Of a stretch of DNA of 5,820 nucleotides, positions 1-5,820 are shown one piece after another. Source of the stretch: SCGC-AG-212-J23 sp035649175 (GTDB taxonomy: Bacteria > Pseudomonadota > Gammaproteobacteria > Burkholderiales > SG8-39); contig DASRKB010000217.1 in assembly GCA_035649175.1 (NCBI GenBank), positions 1 through 5,820 on the forward strand, given 5' to 3'. Positions within the stretch are counted from its first letter, which is position 1, and each line of letters begins with the position of its first letter. Under the pieces are notes generated by a model. That model ran no database searches. It was not told the DNA's origin and was given only the letters and a program-made list of their open reading frames with translations. The position numbers were made by a program, and so were the translations under genes.

Positions 1-369
1 GGCGATGAGCCGCACGAGGAAGTCCCGCTCATCGGCGGCGGCGCGCGCGAAGAGCGCCGCGAGACGTGCGGCGCGCGCGCCCGCCGCGCCCTTGCCCTTC
101 GCTTCCCTGATGGCGCCGAATGCCGCGTCGACCTCGAGGAGCGTCAGGCCCGATCCGTTCGATGGCGTGCCGGCGGCGCCCCGCAGCGCGGCGTGCCCGA
201 GGGAGAGCTTCCCCTGCGGAATCTCGCCGCTCAGGTACGCGATGCCTGGCTCGAGCTCCGTCGGACAGAGCGCACGAAGGCATCCGGCGATGACGCGGAC
301 CTTCTCTAGCCGGCCGCTCTCGCGTGCGACCCGCGCGGAGGCCGCGACAAGCTCTGCCAGCAGCGTCAC
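1..369 (-). CDS. ATP-dependent DNA ligase, N-terminal part (runs off window)
   Basis: This is the first 123 codons of an open frame that continues past base 1. It starts at GTG (367-369), which overlaps the accD stop as GTGA. The translation begins MTLLAELVAASARVARESGR and has no stop. From memory, it follows the N-terminal DNA-binding domain of actinobacterial LigB-type ATP-dependent ligases: a helical start ending in a SGRLEKV motif (about residues 18-24), then YLSGEIPQGKLSLGHAALR (45-63; the family has WLSGELPQ...GWAALR), LTLLEVDAA (75-83), and LAALFARAAADERDFLVRLI (103-122). Such enzymes seal DNA nicks using ATP. The catalytic lysine (KxDG) and the OB-fold would lie beyond the window, so activity cannot be judged. 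In relatives of this locus the gene after accD is folC; this frame has no FolC features. The tight overlap suggests co-translation with accD. The family call is fairly sure, the subfamily less so. Confidence 0.82.
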   Translation of the reverse strand, partial: MTLLAELVAASARVARESGRLEKVRVIAGCLRALCPTELEPGIAYLSGEIPQGKLSLGHAALRGAAGTPSNGSGLTLLEVDAAFGAIREAKGKGAAGARAARLAALFARAAADERDFLVRLIA

Positions 370-1238
370 GCCGCCGCGTCGGCTGGGAGCCCCTGCATGA
401 GCGAGAGCAGCGCGTGCAGCTTGTCACGCAGCTGGCGGCGGTCGACGATCATGTCGATGGCGCCCTTCTCCAGCAGGAACTCGGCGCGCTGGAATCCCTC
501 GGGAAGCTTCTGACGCACGGTCTGCTCGATGACCCGCGGGCCGGCAAACCCGATGAGCGCCTTGGGCTCCGCGACGACCACGTCGCCGATCATCGCGAAG
601 CTCGCGGACACGCCGCCCATCGTCGGGTCCGTCAGCACGGTGAGGAAAGGAAGCTTGCGCTCGGCAAGCTCGCTCAGGGCGGCGGTGGTCTTTGCCATCT
701 GCGCGAGCGACAGGGCTCCTTCCTGCATGCGCGCACCCCCCGAGGCCGTCACGCAGATGAACGGCAGCTTCTGCTCGATCGCTACCTGTACGCCGCGCAC
801 GAAACGCTCGCCGACCACGGAGCCCATGGAGCCGCCCATGAAGTCGAACTCGAACGCGGCGCACACCACGCCGAGCGCCTTGATCGAGCCCTGCATCACC
901 ACGAGCGCGTCCCCCTCGGCGGTCTGCTCCTGCGCCTCCGCGATGCGCTCGGTATAACGGCGCGAGTCGCGGAACTTGAGCGGATCGACCGGCAGGACCT
1001 CCGAGCCGATCTCGAAGCGCCCATCCGGGTCGAGCAGCGCGTCGAGGCGCGGCCGCGCGCCGAGGCGCTCGTGGTGCCCACACTTCGGGCACACGTTGAG
1101 GTTCTTCTCCAGGTCGGTGCTGTAGAGCACCGCGTCGCAAGCGGCGCACTTCGTCCACAGGCCCTCCGGCATGCTCTTGCGGCCCGCGCCCTCGGTGCGC
1201 TGGATCTTCGGCGGAAGCAGCTTCTGCAGCCAACTCAT
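366..1238 (-). CDS. accD: Acetyl-CoA carboxylase carboxyltransferase subunit beta
   Basis: AccD pairs with AccA in the cytoplasmic carboxyltransferase that moves CO2 from biotin on AccB to acetyl-CoA, giving malonyl-CoA for fatty acid synthesis. The 290-residue product has the usual length and starts MSWLQKLLPPKIQR, a typical N-terminus. A four-cysteine zinc finger is visible at Cys31, Cys34, Cys50 and Cys53 (CX2C-X15-CX2C). The crotonase-like carboxyltransferase fold follows, with ASGGARMQEG (165-174), DPTMGGVSASFAMIGD (204-219) and GFAGPRVIE (230-238). The ATG at 1236-1238 overlaps the trpA stop as ATGA. No good Shine-Dalgarno sequence lies upstream, so translation is probably coupled to trpA. 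The open frame extends upstream to 1640, but that part is antiparallel-free shadow of trpA and lacks AccD similarity. Confidence 0.97.
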   Translation of the reverse strand: MSWLQKLLPPKIQRTEGAGRKSMPEGLWTKCAACDAVLYSTDLEKNLNVCPKCGHHERLGARPRLDALLDPDGRFEIGSEVLPVDPLKFRDSRRYTERIAEAQEQTAEGDALVVMQGSIKALGVVCAAFEFDFMGGSMGSVVGERFVRGVQVAIEQKLPFICVTASGGARMQEGALSLAQMAKTTAALSELAERKLPFLTVLTDPTMGGVSASFAMIGDVVVAEPKALIGFAGPRVIEQTVRQKLPEGFQRAEFLLEKGAIDMIVDRRQLRDKLHALLSLMQGLPADAAA

Positions 1239-2044
1239 CGGGAAACCGAGGCGTCGAGCGCCTCGCGGATAGGTTTCAGGAAAGCTCTGACTCGCGAGAC
1301 GGCCTGGTCGGCGCTTCCCGCTTCGATCTCCTGGATGACACGGCTGCCGATCACAACCGCGTCCGCGCTGGCAGCGACCTTGAGCGCCGATTGCGCATCG
1401 CGGATGCCGAAACCCACGCCGATCGGCAGCTTGGTCGCCGCGCGGATCGCGGGAATGCGAGCGCTGACCTCCGAGAAGTCGAGGTGCTTCGCGCCGGTGA
1501 CGCCCCGCAGGGAGACGTAATAGATGAACCCGCTCGCCACGCGTGCGACGTCCTGGATGCGCTTCTCGGTCGAGGTCGGCGCGAGCAGGAAGATCGGGTC
1601 GATGCCGTGCTGCCTGGCCGACTGGGCGAACTCGGCGCATTCTTCGGGCGGATAGTCGACGACGATGAGGCCGTCGACGCCGGCCGACTTCGCCGCGTCG
1701 AGGAACCGCTCGACGCCCATCGCCTCGATGGGATTGGCGTAGCCCATCAGCACCACCGGCGTCTCGACGTCCTGGCGGCGGAACTCGGAAACCATCTTCA
1801 GCACGTCGGCCAGGCCGACGCCATGCTTGAGCGCGCGCTCGCCGGAGCGCTGGATGACCGGGCCGTCGGCCATCGGATCGGAGAACGGCACCCCGAGCTC
1901 GATGATGTCGGCGCCTCCGTCCACCAGCGCGCGCATCAGCGGCACCGTAAGCGCCGGCGCCGGGTCGCCGGCGACGATGTACGGGATCAAGGCCTTGCGC
2001 CGGCTCGCCTGCAGCGACTCGAAGCGGCCCCGGATGCGCGACAT
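1235..2044 (-). CDS. trpA: Tryptophan synthase alpha subunit
   Basis: TrpA cleaves indole-3-glycerol phosphate to indole and glyceraldehyde 3-phosphate; indole is channelled to TrpB in the alpha2-beta2 complex. The 269-residue product is full length for the family. The two catalytic acids are present at the standard positions, Glu49 and Asp60, in IELGVPFSDPMADGPVIQ (48-65). The early strand LIPYIVAGDP (19-28), the YYVSLRGVTG loop, the phosphate-binding segment PIGVGFGIRD and a later GSRVIQEIE segment are all recognisable as a TIM barrel. The ATG at 2042-2044 lies one base after the trpB stop (TGA-G-ATG), with only a weak GAG upstream, so it is probably read by reinitiation from trpB. Its stop overlaps the accD start by 4 nt. 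Confidence 0.98.
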   Translation of the reverse strand: MSRIRGRFESLQASRRKALIPYIVAGDPAPALTVPLMRALVDGGADIIELGVPFSDPMADGPVIQRSGERALKHGVGLADVLKMVSEFRRQDVETPVVLMGYANPIEAMGVERFLDAAKSAGVDGLIVVDYPPEECAEFAQSARQHGIDPIFLLAPTSTEKRIQDVARVASGFIYYVSLRGVTGAKHLDFSEVSARIPAIRAATKLPIGVGFGIRDAQSALKVAASADAVVIGSRVIQEIEAGSADQAVSRVRAFLKPIREALDASVSR

Positions 2045-2045
2045 C

Positions 2046-3231
<1,186 letters not shown>

Positions 3232-3245
<14 letters not shown>

Positions 3246-3849
3246 TCCTGACCTCTGCGATGAAGGCAGTGATTCTCGCGGCGTCCTTGATACCTTTCGC
3301 GGACTCCACGCCGCTCGACACATCGACGCCCCAGGGCCGCACGCGCCGGATCGCCTCGGCGACATTGTCGCGCGAAAGGCCGCCCGAAAGGATCACGGGC
3401 TTGTCAGTTCTCGGAACCAAAGACCAGTCAAAGCTCTCGCCAACACCGCCGTACTGCGGAACATGGCTGTCGAGGAGCCACGCTGTCGCGCGCGAGAAAG
3501 GGCGCAGGTATTCTAGCGCATCGACTCCCGGCCTCATGCGCGCCGCCTTCACGAAGGGCACGCCGAACTGCGCGCAGAACTCTGGGGTTTCCTCCCCGTG
3601 AAACTGCAGCATCGATGGCCGCACACGCCCGAGCACCTGCGCCACCTGCGCGGCGTCCGGGTTGACGAAGAGCGCCACCGCCTGCACAAAGGGCGGCAGC
3701 GCGTCGCGGATCCCGAGGGCGCGCTCGCTGCTGAGGTAGCGCGGGCTTGGCGGATAGAACACCAGCCCGATCGCGTCGGCGCCGGCCTGAGCCGCGGCCA
3801 GCGCGTCGCCGGGGCGTGTGATGCCGCAGATCTTGATGCGCGTCCTCAC
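3232..3849 (-). CDS. trpF: Phosphoribosylanthranilate isomerase
   Basis: TrpF carries out the Amadori rearrangement of N-(5'-phosphoribosyl)anthranilate to CdRP, the step two before tryptophan synthase. The product has 205 residues, a single TIM barrel of normal size. The general base Cys8 is in RIKICGIT (4-11) and the general acid Asp127 is in WLLDSHVPQYGG (124-135). GLVFYPPSPRY (28-38), LQFHGEE (81-87), PVILSGGL (151-158) and GVDVSSGVES (174-183) are the usual substrate and phosphate-binding segments. The GTG start (3847-3849) overlaps the truA stop as GTGA. The frame is open further upstream, but the family N-terminus begins within a few residues of the GTG. No strong Shine-Dalgarno is visible (a GGGG lies 9 nt upstream), so coupling to truA is likely. 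trpF directly precedes trpBA as in Betaproteobacteria; trpE, D and C are not here. Confidence 0.96.
3246..3255 (-). promoter_or_regulatory. Ribosome binding site region deciding the trpB start
   Basis: Inside the end of trpF, the minus strand reads GAGGT (3251-3255) followed by AGGA (3246-3249). GAGGT lies 5 nt before the ATG at 3245, and AGGA lies 6 nt before the alternative ATG at 3239. This is the clearest Shine-Dalgarno-like site among the internal starts in the window, so trpB may be loaded independently as well as by coupling. GAGGT pairs better with the 16S rRNA tail, which favours 3245. Confidence 0.5.
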
Positions 3850-4601
3850 CCGGGGATGCCCCACTTCGGCTCGTATTCGACCGTCTCGAGGTACAAACCC
3901 TCCGGCGCGAACGTCGGCGCCGCGCGCGAGCGGTCGCGCGACTCCAGGATATCCCTCATCCACTGCGGCGGCCGCGCGTCCCTGCCCGCGTAGACGAGGG
4001 TGCCGACGATGTTGCGCACCATGTGGTGCAGGAAGGCGTTGGCGCGGATCACGAAAGTGATTCTCTCGCCGGCGCGCTCGAGCGCCAACGCATGCACCGT
4101 GCGCACCGGCGACTTCGCCTGGCACTCGGCGGAGCGGAACGCGGAGAAGTCGTGCTCCCCGACCAGCACCGCCGCCGCCTCGCGCATGGCCTCGAGGTCG
4201 AGCGGCGCATGGAACCACCCGGCGTAGCGCGCCGCGATCGCGGGGCGCACCGGCCGGTTGATGAGCTCGTAACGGTAGGTGCGCGAGAGCGCGCTGTAGC
4301 GCGCGTGGAACGTGGCCTCGACTTCCCTCGACCACAAGACGGCTACCGTGTCAGGCAGCAATGCGTTTACCCCGCGTACCCAAGCGCTGGTCGGGCGCGA
4401 TGCCGCCGTATCGAAGTGCACGATCTGTCCCCTCGCATGCACGCCACGGTCGGTGCGGCCCGCACAGGTCACCGAGACGGGAGCGCCGGCGATCGCGGCA
4501 AGGGACTGTTCGAGCGCATCCTGTACCGCGCCGCCCCGGAGCTGGGTCTGCCAGCCGAGGAAGCCGCTGCCGTCGTACTCGATACCGAGTGCGATGCGGA
4601 T
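3846..4601 (-). CDS. truA: tRNA pseudouridine(38-40) synthase, apparent ATC start
   Basis: TruA converts uridines 38, 39 and 40 in the tRNA anticodon arm to pseudouridine. Read from ATC at 4599-4601 the product has 251 residues, the usual size, and starts (M)RIALGIEYDGSGFLGWQTQ, a standard TruA N-terminus. The catalytic Asp51 lies in CAGRTDRGVHARGQ (46-59). ATYHARYSA-like FHARYSALSRTYRY and FLHHMVRNIVGTL near the C-terminus are also family motifs. Between the fimV stop (4608-4610) and GTG at 4470-4472 there is no in-frame ATG, GTG, TTG or CTG. Starting at that GTG would leave 208 residues, remove the first strand with its YDGSGF-GWQ motif, and put the catalytic Asp at residue 8, so I consider it unlikely to give a working enzyme. 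The ATC start sits 6 nt after the fimV stop, in the fimV frame, without a Shine-Dalgarno. The identity is firm; the exact start is not. Confidence 0.9.
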   Translation of the reverse strand: MRIALGIEYDGSGFLGWQTQLRGGAVQDALEQSLAAIAGAPVSVTCAGRTDRGVHARGQIVHFDTAASRPTSAWVRGVNALLPDTVAVLWSREVEATFHARYSALSRTYRYELINRPVRPAIAARYAGWFHAPLDLEAMREAAAVLVGEHDFSAFRSAECQAKSPVRTVHALALERAGERITFVIRANAFLHHMVRNIVGTLVYAGRDARPPQWMRDILESRDRSRAAPTFAPEGLYLETVEYEPKWGIPG

Positions 4602-4607
4602 GGGAGG

Positions 4608-5819
4608 CTAGGCGAGCTTGCCGAGCAGCTGCTCGGCCTGGCCCTTTTGCGCCTCGTCGCCGTCCTTCATGACCTCGGTGAGCAGCTCGCGAGCGCCGTC
4701 CCTGTCTACCATTTCCTGGTAGGCCTTCGCGAGGTCGAGTTTGGTGGCGACTTCCTGCCATTTCGGATCGGTGCTGCCTGCCGGCGCGACGAGCGCCGAA
4801 TCTCCTCCGCCGCCAAGGTCCAGGCTGATGGTGCTAAGGTCGACCGGTGCAATGGGCTTGTCGTCGGACCTTACCTCGGCGGGAAGGTCGTCGAGCTTCA
4901 GGTCGAAGTCGAGTCCGCTCGACTCTCTGGTGGGCGCGGACGCCGTCGGCGTCGCGGGCGGCTCGGCGCCCAGATCAATGTTGAAGTCGATGCTGGTCAC
5001 CGTCTTGTCCTGCTCCGCCGCTGCACCGCCGGCCGCGGGCGCGGAGGTGCCGCCGAGATCGATGTCGAGGCCGGTTGGCCTGAACTCCTCGAACGAAATG
5101 TCGGGCAGCGCCGGTGGCGTCTGCGACGCGCCGCCGAGGTCGAAGTCGAGTGCCGGTGCCGCCGCCGGCGCGGCGGCAGCGACGGGCACCGTCGTCGCGG
5201 GGGCGCCGCCGTACAAGCCGTTCTGCGGATCGATCGAGCGGCCCAGCGCGGCCGCCTTGTCCCACTCCGGCCCCTTGCCGCCAGTCAGGTTCTTCAGCTT
5301 GAGCGCGGTCTGCTCGAAGGCCTTCGCGTCCTTGCGCTGGGCGTAGATCTCGATCAGCTTGGCGTGGACGCTGCTGCGCTTGGGATCCTTCTGGAGCGCC
5401 TCTTTCAGAATTTCCTCGGCCTGCGCATCCCGGCCGTAGGCGATGTACACGTCGGCTTCGGCGATTGGGTCCACTTCCTCCACCGCCATGCCGACGGGCG
5501 CCTGGGTCCGCGACACGCTCGCCGGCGCCGTGGCAGTTCCCGGCTCGCCAGCCGATCCCGCGACGGCCCCCGCCACGGCGGCGCCGAGCACGCTGTCCTG
5601 GAATTTGGCTTGTGCCGCTTTCTTGCGCTTCCACGACCAGGCCGCGTATCCGCCCAACCCGACGATGACAAGGGCGAGACCGCCGAGGAGAACCGGGTCC
5701 TCCAGGAACCCGAACACCTGATCGAGCAGGCTCGGCTCGGGTGGCGGCGGAAGCACGACCGGGCGCGGCTTGGGCTTCGTGTCGACGGCCTTCGCGACCT
5801 GCGTGGGCGCGGCCGGCTT
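4608..5819 (-). CDS. fimV: FimV-family pilus assembly/polarity protein, C-terminal part (5' end outside window)
   Basis: FimV proteins are inner-membrane scaffolds with a periplasmic LysM part and a cytoplasmic TPR part that support type IV pilus assembly, twitching and polar localisation. The N-terminal periplasmic region is outside the window; the frame is open to the edge and the visible part starts in a Lys/Pro/Ala-rich linker. Then come a transmembrane helix (PVLLGGLALVIVGLGGYAAW, 5637-5696) and basic KRKK residues marking the cytoplasmic side. The FimV signature EADVYIAYGRDAQAEEILKE follows, with a TPR-like helical pair to about 5300. A long Ala/Pro/Asp linker holds five DFDL-type motifs. 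The last 44 residues (DLAKAYQEMVDRDGARELL...LLGKLA) form the conserved FimV C-terminal domain. The GTG at 5756 is internal and not the start. The symbol is by family and position. Confidence 0.93.
   Translation of the reverse strand, partial: KPAAPTQVAKAVDTKPKPRPVVLPPPPEPSLLDQVFGFLEDPVLLGGLALVIVGLGGYAAWSWKRKKAAQAKFQDSVLGAAVAGAVAGSAGEPGTATAPASVSRTQAPVGMAVEEVDPIAEADVYIAYGRDAQAEEILKEALQKDPKRSSVHAKLIEIYAQRKDAKAFEQTALKLKNLTGGKGPEWDKAAALGRSIDPQNGLYGGAPATTVPVAAAAPAAAPALDFDLGGASQTPPALPDISFEEFRPTGLDIDLGGTSAPAAGGAAAEQDKTVTSIDFNIDLGAEPPATPTASAPTRESSGLDFDLKLDDLPAEVRSDDKPIAPVDLSTISLDLGGGGDSALVAPAGSTDPKWQEVATKLDLAKAYQEMVDRDGARELLTEVMKDGDEAQKGQAEQLLGKLA
4811..5150 (-). repeat. Five degenerate DFDL-type peptide motifs in the FimV linker
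   Basis: The linker between the TPR region and the C-terminal domain repeats a short acidic-hydrophobic motif five times: LDFDLGG (about 5131-5150), LDIDLGG (5051-5069), SIDFNIDLGA (4966-4992), LDFDLKLDDLP (4885-4913) and ISLDLGG (4811-4829). They are spaced by Ala/Pro/Thr-rich stretches of differing length. The DNA behind them (GTCGAAGTCGAG-like on the plus strand) is partly conserved. Motifs of this kind occur in acidic regions of FimV proteins; a role as docking sites is my inference. Confidence 0.6.
5631..5696 (-). other. Transmembrane helix of the FimV-like protein
   Basis: About 20 uncharged residues (PVLLGGLALVIVGLGGYAAW) are followed by SWKRKK. The positive residues just after the helix fit a cytoplasmic C-terminal side, as in other FimV proteins. 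This marks the boundary between the periplasmic part (mostly outside the window) and the cytoplasmic part. Confidence 0.85.
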
Positions 5820-5820
5820 G

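Noticed and set aside
1..369. folC (folylpolyglutamate synthase), expected after accD by gene order
   Set aside because: The translated frame shows no FolC N-terminal features such as the P-loop GTNGKGS motif, and it matches the DNA ligase N-terminal domain pattern instead.
1239..1640. Upstream extension of the accD frame by 134 codons
   Set aside because: It overlaps the catalytic part of trpA on the same strand in another frame and has no AccD similarity. The known AccD N-terminus starts at 1238.
3852..3862. Small inverted repeat (GGGG-CAT-CCCC on the minus strand) just upstream of the trpF GTG
   Set aside because: The stem is only 4 bp, lies within truA codons in GC-rich DNA, and has no U-tract or alternative pairing partner that would suggest a terminator or attenuator.
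3850..4335. Upstream extension of the trpF frame giving a 367-residue protein
   Set aside because: The extra part is Arg/Ala/Gly-rich and is the out-of-frame shadow of truA. TrpF similarity starts at the GTG at 3849.
3846..4472. truA starting at GTG 4472
   Set aside because: This would delete the conserved first 43 residues that are clearly encoded upstream in the same frame, and place the catalytic Asp at residue 8. I kept it only as an alternative start.

Overview
The window is a GC-rich (roughly two-thirds G+C) stretch of bacterial chromosome, and every gene lies on the minus strand, so transcription runs from high to low coordinates. In that direction the genes are: the 3' part of a FimV-family pilus/polarity protein, truA (tRNA pseudouridine synthase), trpF, trpB, trpA, accD, and the 5' part of an ATP-dependent DNA ligase. 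The order fimV-truA-trpF-trpB-trpA-accD is typical of Betaproteobacteria. Gammaproteobacteria such as Pseudomonas keep fimV-truA-trpF-accD but place trpBA elsewhere. The protein sequences fit the betaproteobacterial picture, for example the TrpB start MYDLPDARGHFGPYGG.

The genes are packed almost without gaps. fimV and truA are separated by 6 nt. truA/trpF overlap by 4 nt (GTGA), trpF/trpB by 14 nt (or 8 nt with the alternative start), trpB/trpA are 1 nt apart, trpA/accD overlap by 4 nt (ATGA), and accD/ligase overlap by 4 nt (GTGA). There is no room for a separate promoter or terminator outside coding sequence, so the block looks like one translationally coupled operon. TrpF, TrpB and TrpA provide three of the last steps of tryptophan synthesis. 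AccD is the carboxyltransferase beta subunit for malonyl-CoA synthesis, TruA modifies tRNA anticodon arms, and FimV is an inner-membrane scaffold for type IV pili and polar organisation.

Two points depart from the expected picture. First, the gene after accD is not folC, its usual neighbour. It is an ATP-dependent DNA ligase whose N-terminal domain resembles the actinobacterial LigB/archaeal type, joined to accD by a GTGA overlap. Second, truA has no ATG, GTG or TTG that would give a full-length protein. The conserved N-terminus begins at an ATC codon 6 nt after the fimV stop, in the same frame as fimV. A Met-for-Gln change in the TrpB substrate-carboxylate loop and a five-fold DFDL-like repeat in the FimV cytoplasmic linker are smaller oddities.
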